From JBOHUC01 sp050733935 (lineage in GTDB: Bacteria; Eisenbacteria; RBG-16-71-46; DASYSL01), in assembly GCA_050733935.1 (NCBI GenBank), contig JBOHUC010000170.1:1-32610 (forward strand): a DNA stretch of 32,610 nucleotides, written 5' to 3'. Under the pieces are notes generated by a model that was not told the origin of the DNA, made no database searches, and was given only the letters and a program-made list of their open reading frames with translations. Each line of letters starts with the position of its first letter. Positions within the stretch are counted from its first letter, which is position 1. The position numbers were made by a program, and so were the translations under genes. Shown here in pieces: positions 23,436 to 30,870 of this stretch.

Positions 23436-24940
23436 CGAAGCAGGACGATCGGAAGCGAGCTCTTCTCCCGGGCTGTTCCCACCTGCGCGAAATAAACGCC
23501 TGCGGCCACGTCGCGACCGCTCCGATCGCGTCCGTCCCACTGCACGACGGCCGAACCGTCGCTCCACTCGGCGAGCGGATAAGCTCGCACCAGTCTTCCC
23601 GTCACGTCCCGAATCGAAAGCCTGGCTCCCGCTGCGGCGATTCCGGTGACACGGATCGACGCTCCACCCGCGCGCGGGTGTGCGCCCGCGTGCGCGAGCG
23701 CGAGCCCCGTGACGGGAGCGTTCGGGACGCCCGTCGTCGGCAGCTTCGTGATCTTGTAGAGCGTCGGGAACGTCGTGACGTACAGGTGGTTCTCGGAGTC
23801 GAACAAGAGATCGATCACGGGACCGTCGAAGTTCGCGAACACGGTCGCGGGGCCGGCCGCCGCCGTGCCGCTCGCGTTGAGCGGCAGGACCGAGATCTTG
23901 TAGCCCTGGTTGCACTGCCCGAAGAGCAGACCATCGCCCAGGATGCTCCCCCAGTCGGAGCGCGCGACGGGCTCGATTCCCGTCGGGCAGATCGTCGTGT
24001 CCCCGGAAGTCCAGAGCGGATCCGTGTACGCGGGATGGGTCACCGCGTAAAGTTGCTCGTCGACGAGATCCGCCCAGCCCTCGACTTCCGGCCAGCCGTA
24101 CTCACGCCCTTCGACGAGGAGGTTGATCTCGTCGTGCACGAAGTTGCTGTTCTCGGTCGCGTAGATCTTGCCGTTCGGATGGATGGTGAAGTCGAACGAA
24201 TTGCGCAGGCCGTAGGAGTAGATCTCGCCGGCCGTGTTGGGATCCCCGTCCTTGACCCACAGGTTCCCCGGCGCGGCGCCGCCGGTCGAAGGATCGAGCC
24301 GGAGGAGCTTTCCGCGGAGGTCGAGCTTCGAGAGGGCGGGGCTCGGATTGGTCTCTGAGTCGCCGTAGGTCACGAGCAGCGTGTCATCGGGTGCGAAGTG
24401 CAGGTTTCCGCCGACGTGCGAGCAGCTGAGAACGGAGGTCGGAAGGGCCCGGATCAAGGTCTCCGAGCCGGGCATCGCGACGTTTCCGGCCATCGTGAAG
24501 CGCACGATGCGATTGTCGATGATCCGGGTGCCGAGGCTCTGCTCGCCCGGAAGGCTCGAGAGACTCATGAACACGTACACGTAACCGTTCTGCTCGAAGT
24601 TTGGATCGACGGCAATGCCGAGGAGGCCGCGCTCGCGGCAGACGTTCGTGTCGAAGTCGATGACCTCGGGAAACTGGCGCACGTCGTCCACGAAGCAGAC
24701 GACCTGTCCGTTGAAGCGGTCGGTCACGAGCAGGCGACCGTCGGGCGTGAACGCCATTGCGATCGGATTGCCGAGGTCCCCGAGGGATTCGATCGTGAAG
24801 CCGACGGGGAGCGTCGGAACGGCGACGGCCGGCACGGGAACCGCGATCGGAAATGCGAACACAGCGAGAGCGACGAGACAGGTGAGACCGCGCATCAACG
24901 CGGAACGAACCCGCTGGGGGGCGAGCACGAAGGCGGCCAT
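23432..24940 (-). CDS. Secreted GSDH-type (PQQ sugar/sorbosone dehydrogenase-like) protein with FlgD-like C-terminus
   Basis: The 502-residue product begins with a signal peptide (hydrophobic core about residues 15-37). The beta-propeller carries GDLGNPIAMAFTPDGRLLVT, RGLLGIAVDPNFEQNGYVYV, SHVGGNLHFAPDDTLLVTYG, EIYSYGLRNSFDF and YGWPEVEG, matching the glucose/sorbosone dehydrogenase family. The last roughly 85 residues (GARLSIRDVTGRLVRAYPL; WDGRDRSGRDVAAGVYFAQV) are a FlgD/sorting-type domain common in FCB-group secreted proteins. The ATG at 24940 has GGAGG nine bases upstream. It is convergent with the GT39-like gene and the two stop codons share CTAG. Substrate and PQQ dependence are unproven. 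Confidence 0.86.
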   Translation of the reverse strand: MAAFVLAPQRVRSALMRGLTCLVALAVFAFPIAVPVPAVAVPTLPVGFTIESLGDLGNPIAMAFTPDGRLLVTDRFNGQVVCFVDDVRQFPEVIDFDTNVCRERGLLGIAVDPNFEQNGYVYVFMSLSSLPGEQSLGTRIIDNRIVRFTMAGNVAMPGSETLIRALPTSVLSCSHVGGNLHFAPDDTLLVTYGDSETNPSPALSKLDLRGKLLRLDPSTGGAAPGNLWVKDGDPNTAGEIYSYGLRNSFDFTIHPNGKIYATENSNFVHDEINLLVEGREYGWPEVEGWADLVDEQLYAVTHPAYTDPLWTSGDTTICPTGIEPVARSDWGSILGDGLLFGQCNQGYKISVLPLNASGTAAAGPATVFANFDGPVIDLLFDSENHLYVTTFPTLYKITKLPTTGVPNAPVTGLALAHAGAHPRAGGASIRVTGIAAAGARLSIRDVTGRLVRAYPLAEWSDGSAVVQWDGRDRSGRDVAAGVYFAQVGTAREKSSLPIVLLR

Positions 24941-25166
24941 GCGGGGAATCCTCCAAGGATGCAAAATGGTGGCGAACGCAGGCCCTTGCGCCGTGGGGAA
25001 GCTCAAAGCCCGTGCGAGTTTAGCATATCGCAGGTCGTAACTGGTCTTGAGACCCGTTGGCGGCGCGGCCCGGGCTAACTTCTTGGTTCCTTTCGACAAT
25101 GCCGTCGTGGAACTTGCCCCGGGGCAGGTTGGCTCGACCGGGCTGGTTGCTGCAGAGCAAGTTGGG
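24941..25166. other. Spacer with upstream region of the GSDH gene and one hairpin repeat
   Basis: The 226 bases hold the ribosome site of the GSDH-like gene on the minus strand, an AT-richer patch around 25018-25030 that could include its promoter (no convincing -35/-10 pair), and the repeat at 25112-25165 that begins right after the M16 peptidase stop. Confidence 0.5.
25112..25165 (-). repeat. Second copy of the CAACYT/mini-palindrome repeat, 3' of the M16 peptidase
   Basis: Read on the minus strand, starting two bases after the peptidase TAG, it has CAACTTGCTCTGCAG, then CAACC, CCAACCTGCCCCGGGG and CAAGTT, like the array at 8135-8265 but with one 18-base unit. It contains the perfect palindrome TGCCCCGGGGCA (25115-25126) and TTGCTGCAGAGCAA (25147-25160), which folds as a TTGCT/AGCAA stem with a CTGC-type loop. 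In frame beyond the TAG it would read NLLCSNQPGRANLPRG, close to the NLLCSN and NLPWG units of the other locus. Confidence 0.6.
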
Positions 25167-26435
25167 CTAGACAGCGGCGCGAATCGAATCCTCGCACGAC
25201 CTGGGGCCGACCGCGGCGAGCGTCCAACCGTCGGGCGGAAAGTGCTGCCGGGCGAGCTCGATGACCTCGGTGCGCGTCACGCGCGCGACCTCGTCGAGGT
25301 GGCGTTCGACCGGCACGTACTCGCCGTAATACATCTCGTCCAGCGCCTGGTGATACATGTGATTCGAAACACTCTCTTCGCCCAGGAGAAGCGAGCCGCG
25401 GATCTGCGCGCGGCCGCTCTCGAGCTCGTCCTCGGTCGGGCCTTCCTCGGCGAGACGGGTGAGCTCGACCCGAAGCCGCTCGAGCGCCTCGGGACCGCGC
25501 TCGGGCTTCACCCCGAGCCCGATCGTGATCATGCCCGTGTCGCGATACGACTCGGTCGACGAGTACACTGAGTATGCAAGTCCGTGCTGTTCGCGAAGCG
25601 TCTGGAAGAGCCGCGAAGACATGCCTCCGCCGACGATCGCGTTGAGCACGGCGAGCCGGTAGCGCGCTTCGTCCTCGTGGCGGAGCCCGGGCCGCGCGAG
25701 CCCGAGATGGAGCTGGTTCACGTCGCGCGACAGATACACCGTGCGCGGAGGCTCGTGGCCACGCGCAATGGCCACGGGCAAATCCGCGCCCTGGGGCGCG
25801 TCGAACCCGCTCCAGACCGCGTTCTCGAGCCACGCCGGATCGAACGAACCGGCGACCGCGACAACGAGGTTCCCCGGGTGATAGCGCTCGCGGTAGAAGT
25901 CCTGAAGCACGGGGCTCGTGAACGATTCGACGCTCTCGGTCGAGCCCAGGATCGGCCGACCGAGCGGGTCCGCCCCCCACAGCGCTTCGGCGAGGAGGTC
26001 CTGCACCTTGTCCTCCGGGCTGTCCTCGTAGGACGCGATCTCCTCGCGCACGACCTCCTTCTCGCGCGTCACCTCGGCCTCGGCGAGCGTCGAGTGGCCG
26101 ATCACGTCCGCGAGCACGTCGATCGCCTGCGGCAGGTGCTCGTCGAGCGCGCGCCCGTAATAGCAGACGTGCTCACGCGCGGTGAACGCATCGAGATGAC
26201 CGCCGAGCGATTCGAGGCTCCGGGAAATGTCGTAGGCGTTCCGGCGCTCGGTGCCCTTGAACAGCATGTGTTCGAGGAAGTGCGTGATGCCCGCGAGCGG
26301 ACCCGGCTCGTCGCGCGCGCCTGCGCGCAGCCACACGCCGATCGCGATCGAAGCGCGATGGGGCATGCGCTCGTGCACGAGAGTGAGGCCGTTTGCGGAA
26401 ACCCGCTTCACGGGGCGGTCCATCGGTTCGCTCAC
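25167..26435 (-). CDS. M16-family zinc peptidase (single-domain, PqqL/YmxG-like)
   Basis: The 422-residue product has the inverted zinc motif HFLEH at residues 52-56 and the third ligand E132 in VVREEIASYEDSPED, 76 residues later as expected. The second half carries GGGMSSRLFQTLREQHGLAY, the substrate-binding motif of the family. M16B peptidases degrade or process small peptides and often follow pnp in bacteria, as here with one gene in between. I chose the GTG at 26435 because it overlaps the upstream stop (GTGA) and has GGGAGG four bases before it; an ATG at 26423 is possible. It appears cytoplasmic, with no signal peptide. Confidence 0.92.
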   Translation of the reverse strand: MSEPMDRPVKRVSANGLTLVHERMPHRASIAIGVWLRAGARDEPGPLAGITHFLEHMLFKGTERRNAYDISRSLESLGGHLDAFTAREHVCYYGRALDEHLPQAIDVLADVIGHSTLAEAEVTREKEVVREEIASYEDSPEDKVQDLLAEALWGADPLGRPILGSTESVESFTSPVLQDFYRERYHPGNLVVAVAGSFDPAWLENAVWSGFDAPQGADLPVAIARGHEPPRTVYLSRDVNQLHLGLARPGLRHEDEARYRLAVLNAIVGGGMSSRLFQTLREQHGLAYSVYSSTESYRDTGMITIGLGVKPERGPEALERLRVELTRLAEEGPTEDELESGRAQIRGSLLLGEESVSNHMYHQALDEMYYGEYVPVERHLDEVARVTRTEVIELARQHFPPDGWTLAAVGPRSCEDSIRAAV

Positions 26436-28072
26436 GAGCCCTCCCTGTGCGTTTGGTCCGCCATCCGTCCCGGCGCCACCCTCCGATACACGGTGAGCGA
26501 CGCGCCCTCGGCCCACAGCTCGGGGTGCGGCACGGTCACCCGGAGCTCCTCCTTGTACACGCGCGCGAAACCCGTGCGCGTCTCGTCCGACTCGAAAAAC
26601 GGCCCGCCGTCCCGGTGCCGGTTCGTGTCCACTTCGAACGATCGCAGGACGATGAGGTCGGGCCCGAGATCGTCGAAGATCCGCCGGTACACTTCCGCGT
26701 TCGACCGCGCCCCCCGCCTCAGACGCGTGACCTCCGGGGTGACGAGACCGGCGAGATCGATCACCGGCCGGCGGCTGTAGTACGCCTGATATCCGATCGC
26801 CTCCATCGCGATCCGCGCGTCGGGGGGCGTGTGGGTCGCGATCCACTCGCCGATCCGGCGCCGTCCCGCGATCTCGTTCTCCTGAAACGCCCGCTCGTAG
26901 GCGAACGTCCGAACGAGCCCGGCTCCGAGACTTGCGGCAAGGACGAGCACGACCGCCGATCCCGTCGCGATCGCGAGCCCTTTCGTCCCCGCCCCCGCGC
27001 GTGCGCGGTTCCCGAGAAACGCACCGGCCGCCGCGAGCCCGACACCCGTGAGCGCGAGCACCGCCCACGTGAACGGGATCCCGTACCATGGAAACGATCG
27101 TGGAGCCTGACCCACATAGTAGGCGCCTGCGAACGCAAAGGGAAACACCGCGAGCAGAAAGCGCGCGGGATGCGCTGAAACGCGGACGAGCGCCCGCCCG
27201 CCCAGGAGGGCGAGGGCGAGGCCGATCGCAAAGCTCAGGATCGAAAGACCACCCTCCGGCGGAAACGGCAGCCAGCCCGCGAAGTACGTGGCATAGACGC
27301 GCACGGCAATCGGCCTCAAGAAGTGGAGCGGGCTCGCCGGTCCCACGGTCGTTGCCTTCGCGACCACGGTCTGCGGGACCACGCTTCCAAACGTCGCGAG
27401 CGCGTACGCGCCCCAGGCTCCGACGACCGCGGCGAAAGCAAGGATCGCGCGCCACGCCTGCCCTCTGCGCCAGGGCACGAGAGTCGCGAGCACGAGACCC
27501 GCCCACACGAGACCGTCCGGTCGTGCGAGCACGAGGAGGCCCGCGAGGAGGCCGGCGAGGACCTCGCGCCCGGCACTCAAGGCCCACAGACTTCCGGCCA
27601 TGAGGAAGAGAACGAACGTGGTTTCCATTCCGCCCGCCGTGGTCCAGGCAATGTCGGGATGGAGGGCGAACAGGAACGCGCTCGCGAGCGCCGCGACGCG
27701 TCCCGCCCGAAGGCGCACGAGTGCCATGGTCGTAAAGAGGATCGTCGCAAGCCCGGAGAGGAGGAGGACGCAGCGCGCCATGTCGGGGATCGCGCCAACG
27801 CCGACCAGGCGGCCGAGCGCTGCGAGGAGGAGCGTGAACAGCGGCGTCGTGGTCCCGAGCACGGGCTCGCCGGGATTGAACGCGAACCCGCGGCCCTCTG
27901 CCAGGTTCCCGGCGAAGCGAAACGTGATGAGCGCGTCCTCGAGCACGATCCCTGTGCCGCGCTGGAATGCGACCCAGAGAACGGCGCCGAGCGCGAGCGC
28001 GAGCCCAAGCCCGACGCGAAACGCGCGCTCGGAGAGGTCCGGCATCACCGGCGCGCCCGAAACGGCGTTCAC
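26432..28072 (-). CDS. GT-C type membrane glycosyltransferase-like protein (arabinosyltransferase-like loop)
   Basis: The 546-residue product has 10 or more hydrophobic segments. After helix 1 (about residues 20-40) is EDALITFRFAGNLAEGRGFA then FNPGEPVLGTTTPLFTLLL, resembling the 'DDAxIxxRYAxNLAxGxGxVFNPGE' loop of AftB-like and related GT-C enzymes. A soluble C-terminal domain begins near residue 400. The GTG at 28072 has GGGAGG four bases upstream. The 3' end overlaps the peptidase gene as GTGA. It lies between pnp and the M16 peptidase, which in many bacteria are adjacent, and looks like an insertion of a surface-glycan gene in a conserved housekeeping block. Confidence 0.78.
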   Translation of the reverse strand: MNAVSGAPVMPDLSERAFRVGLGLALALGAVLWVAFQRGTGIVLEDALITFRFAGNLAEGRGFAFNPGEPVLGTTTPLFTLLLAALGRLVGVGAIPDMARCVLLLSGLATILFTTMALVRLRAGRVAALASAFLFALHPDIAWTTAGGMETTFVLFLMAGSLWALSAGREVLAGLLAGLLVLARPDGLVWAGLVLATLVPWRRGQAWRAILAFAAVVGAWGAYALATFGSVVPQTVVAKATTVGPASPLHFLRPIAVRVYATYFAGWLPFPPEGGLSILSFAIGLALALLGGRALVRVSAHPARFLLAVFPFAFAGAYYVGQAPRSFPWYGIPFTWAVLALTGVGLAAAGAFLGNRARAGAGTKGLAIATGSAVVLVLAASLGAGLVRTFAYERAFQENEIAGRRRIGEWIATHTPPDARIAMEAIGYQAYYSRRPVIDLAGLVTPEVTRLRRGARSNAEVYRRIFDDLGPDLIVLRSFEVDTNRHRDGGPFFESDETRTGFARVYKEELRVTVPHPELWAEGASLTVYRRVAPGRMADQTHREGS

Positions 28073-28132
28073 AGGGCCTCCCTTCGGGCGGGACGACGGG
28101 GGGTCAGGACGAGAGTTGGGGACAGGACGACA

Positions 28133-28162
28133 GCGGGGCGGCGGAACGAGCCGCCGCCCCGC
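28133..28162 (-). terminator. Strong GC hairpin downstream of pnp
   Basis: GCGGGGCGGCGG (28133-28144) pairs perfectly over 12 bases with CCGCCGCCCCGC (28151-28162) around a six-base loop, 40 bases past the pnp stop. No T-run follows on the minus strand, so it may be a processing or stabilising hairpin or a U-tract-independent terminator. Next to it, toward the GT-C gene, are short imperfect repeats of the type GTCGTCCTGTCCCC. Confidence 0.5.
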
Positions 28163-28201
28163 GCGAACCGGGCGTGAATGAGAAGCGTTCGACCCGCGAG
28201 C

Positions 28202-30304
28202 CTAGCGCCGGCCCGAGGTCTCCCGCTCCGGCTCCGGCAGGAGCGCCTTGCGCGAGAGCTTGATCTTGCCTTCGCGATCCACGCCGATGACCTTGACCTC
28301 GACGATGTCGTCCACCTGCAGGACGTCCTCGACGCGGGCGGTCCGCTTGTGGTCGATCTCCGAGATGTGGAGGAGTCCGTCCTTGCCGGGCACGATCTCG
28401 ACGAACGCGCCGAACGAGACGATGCTGCGGACGCGACCCTTGTAGATCGAGCCGACCTCGGGATCCTCGACGATGCCGCGGATGATCTCCTCGGCCCGCT
28501 TGCCGCCCTCGGCGGTGTAGGCCGCGATCCGGACCTCGCCCGTGTCCTCGATGTCGATCTGCGCTCCCGTCTCCTCGGTGATGCGCTTGATGATCTTGCC
28601 CCCCGGTCCGATGACCTCGCGGATCTTGTCCGGGTTGATCTGCATGATCGAGATGCGCGGCGCGTACGCCGAGATCTCCTCCCGCGGCTCGGACAGGCAC
28701 TGGTCCATCACGTTCAGGATGTGCATCCGGCCGTCGCGGGCGCGCGCGAGAGCCTGATCGAGGATCTCGAACGTGATTCCGCCGATCTTGATGTCCATCT
28801 GGAACGCCGTGATGCCGTGGCGCGTGCCGGTGACCTTGAAGTCCATGTCACCCAGGTGATCCTCGGCGCCCAGGATGTCGGAGAGCACCGCGACGCGGTC
28901 GCCTTCCTTCATGAGCCCCATCGCGATGCCCGCGACCGGCGCCTTGATCGGCACGCCCGCGTCCATGAGCGAGAGCGAGCCCGCGCACACGGTGGCCATC
29001 GACGAGCTGCCGTTCGACTCGAGGATGTCCGAGACGATCCGGAGCGTGTACGGGAACACGGAATCGGCCGGGATGACCGGCTCGATTGCCCGCTCCGCGA
29101 GCGCGCCGTGGCCGATCTCACGCCGGCCCGGGCCGCGCATCGGACGCACTTCGCCGACCGAGTACGGCGGGAAGTTGTAGTGCAGCATGTACGACTTCCA
29201 CGACTGGCCTTCGAGCTCCTCGACGCGCTGCTCGTCGCTCGAGGTGCCGAGCGTCGAAACCGCGAGCGCCTGCGTCTCGCCGCGCGTGAAGAGCGCCGAG
29301 CCGTGCGTGCGGGGCAGCACCGACACCTCGCAGCGGATGGGACGGATCTGGTCCGGCGACCGGCCGTCGGCGCGCACGCCCTCGGAGAGCACCATCTCGC
29401 GCATCTCCTGGCGCTCGATGTCGTGGAAGATCTTCGCGATCTTGCCTTCGGACTCCGGGAACCGTTCGGCGAGCGCCTCCGCGCACTCCTCCTCGAGGCG
29501 CACGAGCTCGTTCTGCCGGTCTTCCTTCTTCGCGATCCGGATCGCGCTCTTGACGCCCGCGAGCACGTGATCCTGAACCGAGCGCGTGAGCTCGCTCAGG
29601 TCCTCCCCTTCCACGAGCGGACGCTTCTCCTTCGCGTTCGTGCGGGCGAGATCCTCCTGGAGCTTGACGCACACCTGAATGTGCGCGTGGGCGAAGCGCA
29701 GGGCCTCGAGGAACTCGGCCTCGCCGACCTCACGCGTCCCACCCTCGACCATCAGGATGTTGTCCTTCGTGCCGGCGACCACGACGTCCATGGTCGAGGC
29801 CTCGAGCTGGGCGAACGTGGGATTGACCACGAACTCGCCCTCGACACGGCCCACCCGCACGCAGCCGATCGCCCCCGGGAAGGGGATGTCCGAGAGGATG
29901 AGCGCGGCCGAGGCGCAGTTCATCGCGAGCACGTCCGAGTCGTTCTCCTGGTCCGAGGAGAGGACCGTGCACAGGACCTGCATCTCGAACGGGAAGCTCT
30001 TCGGGAACAGCGGGCGGATCGGGCGGTCGATCAGGCGGGAAGTCAGCGTTTCCTTCTCGGTCGGCCTCCCTTCGCGCTTGAAGAAGCCGCCGGGAATCCG
30101 GCCTGCGGCGTAGGTGCGCTCCCGGTAGTCGACGGTGAGCGGCACGAAGTCTTTCTGGACGGGTTTCTTGTCGGCGGTGGCGGCGACCAGGACGACGGTG
30201 CCACCGTACTGCATGACGGCCGAGCCGCCCGCCTGGCGGGCGATCTTGCCGCTCTGAAGGCTCAGGGTGCGGCCGCCGATCTCAACGGAGACTGTTCTTT
30301 CCAT
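28202..30304 (-). CDS. pnp: Polynucleotide phosphorylase
   Basis: The 700-residue product is full length. Two RNase PH-like domains are visible: GGRTLSLQSGKIARQAGGSA at the N-terminus and RGETQALAVSTLG with MRGPGRREIGHGALAERA in the second core. These are followed by the KH domain (IREVIGPGGKIIKRITEETG) and a C-terminal S1 domain (YKGRVRSIVSFGAFVEIVPG). The enzyme degrades RNA 3'-to-5' by phosphorolysis and is part of the degradosome in many bacteria. The ATG at 30304 gives the family N-terminus (MERTVSVEIGGR). It follows rpsO, the classic order, with a hairpin between them. Immediately before the ATG is an unusual GA-repeat leader that also supplies the ribosome site. Confidence 0.98.
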   Translation of the reverse strand: MERTVSVEIGGRTLSLQSGKIARQAGGSAVMQYGGTVVLVAATADKKPVQKDFVPLTVDYRERTYAAGRIPGGFFKREGRPTEKETLTSRLIDRPIRPLFPKSFPFEMQVLCTVLSSDQENDSDVLAMNCASAALILSDIPFPGAIGCVRVGRVEGEFVVNPTFAQLEASTMDVVVAGTKDNILMVEGGTREVGEAEFLEALRFAHAHIQVCVKLQEDLARTNAKEKRPLVEGEDLSELTRSVQDHVLAGVKSAIRIAKKEDRQNELVRLEEECAEALAERFPESEGKIAKIFHDIERQEMREMVLSEGVRADGRSPDQIRPIRCEVSVLPRTHGSALFTRGETQALAVSTLGTSSDEQRVEELEGQSWKSYMLHYNFPPYSVGEVRPMRGPGRREIGHGALAERAIEPVIPADSVFPYTLRIVSDILESNGSSSMATVCAGSLSLMDAGVPIKAPVAGIAMGLMKEGDRVAVLSDILGAEDHLGDMDFKVTGTRHGITAFQMDIKIGGITFEILDQALARARDGRMHILNVMDQCLSEPREEISAYAPRISIMQINPDKIREVIGPGGKIIKRITEETGAQIDIEDTGEVRIAAYTAEGGKRAEEIIRGIVEDPEVGSIYKGRVRSIVSFGAFVEIVPGKDGLLHISEIDHKRTARVEDVLQVDDIVEVKVIGVDREGKIKLSRKALLPEPERETSGRR

Positions 30305-30343
30305 TCTCTCTCTCTCTTCCTCTCTCTCTTCCTGCCTGCCTGG
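30305..30343 (-). repeat. GA dinucleotide microsatellite overlapping the pnp ribosome-binding region
   Basis: On the minus strand AGGAAGAGAGAG and GGAAGAGAGAGAGAGA run directly into the pnp ATG, preceded by three CAGG-type tetranucleotides. The purine-rich tract acts as the Shine-Dalgarno region; its length sets the distance to the start codon. Confidence 0.7.
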
Positions 30344-30362
30344 AACATGCGAAGGCCCGCAC

Positions 30363-30385
30363 GGCCGGGTCACCGGGACCCGGCC
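30363..30385 (-). promoter_or_regulatory. rpsO-pnp intercistronic hairpin
   Basis: GGCCGGGT (30363-30370) pairs with ACCCGGCC (30378-30385) around a seven-base loop, 29 bases past the rpsO stop. In E. coli the same gap holds the rpsO terminator and RNase III processing stems that control pnp; this hairpin sits at the matching position but lacks a T-tract, so partial termination or processing is likelier than full stop. Confidence 0.55.
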
Positions 30386-30413
30386 ACGGACCTCTTCGGA
30401 ACCCCGGAAAGCG

Positions 30414-30683
30414 TTAACGGCGCAGTCCGAGTTCCTTCACGACAGCACGATAGCGGTCCACTTTGGTTGCCTTGAGATAGTCGAGCAGCCTGCGACGCTG
30501 GCCAACCATCCGGAGGAGCCCACGGCGAGACGCGTGATCGCGCTTGTGCACTTTGAAGTGCTCGGTGAGGTACTTGATCTTTTCGGTCAGCAACGCGATC
30601 TGGACTTCGGGAGAGCCTGAGTCTTCTTCGTGCTGCTTGAACTTCCCGATGACCTCCTGTTTCGTCTCTTTCGAGAGCGGCAT
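30414..30683 (-). CDS. rpsO: Ribosomal protein S15
   Basis: The 89-residue product has exactly the family length and the conserved text MPLSKETKQEVIGKF, HEEDSGSPEVQIALLTEKI, LTEHFKVHKRDHASRRGLL and QRRRLLDYLK. S15 binds 16S rRNA helices 20-22 early in 30S assembly. The ATG at 30683 is preceded by GGGGGTGA about ten bases upstream. It has its own candidate promoter at 30806-30835 and a leader with an inverted repeat; S15 is autoregulated through its leader in several bacteria. Confidence 0.98.
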   Translation of the reverse strand: MPLSKETKQEVIGKFKQHEEDSGSPEVQIALLTEKIKYLTEHFKVHKRDHASRRGLLRMVGQRRRLLDYLKATKVDRYRAVVKELGLRR

Positions 30684-30761
30684 ATGCGCTCTTTCACCCC
30701 CTTCAATGCGGGCTGGCCCGGGACAGGGAGTGCAACCTCTCCGCAACCCGAGCAGGGATCC

Positions 30762-30810
30762 ACATTCCGTTCGATGCCTCCGGGAGATCCGAAGACCGAA
30801 CGCGGAATGT
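30762..30810. repeat. Inverted repeat in the rpsO upstream region
   Basis: ACATTCCGTTCG (30762-30773) is mirrored by CGAACGCGGAATGT (30797-30810), a 12-base match with a two-base bulge. On the minus strand the first arm lies in the -10 box and the second in the early transcript. It may be an operator or, in part, an S15-responsive leader structure. Confidence 0.5.
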
Positions 30811-30835
30811 ACCAAGGGCCCGAAACCGGCGTAAA
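30806..30835 (-). promoter_or_regulatory. Candidate promoter for rpsO (and pnp)
   Basis: On the minus strand TTTACG (30835-30830) and TACATT (30811-30806) are separated by 18 bases; each matches four of six consensus positions. Transcription would begin about 115 bases before the rpsO ATG. A separate promoter for rpsO-pnp downstream of truB-ribF is usual. Confidence 0.45.
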
Positions 30836-30870
30836 GCAAAAACGGTGCCGAATTTACGGGCGTTCGAGTC

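Noticed and set aside
24960..25040. Promoter of the GSDH-like gene around TATGCT/TAAACT on the minus strand
   Set aside because: An AT-richer patch exists, but no -35 box with acceptable spacing could be matched.
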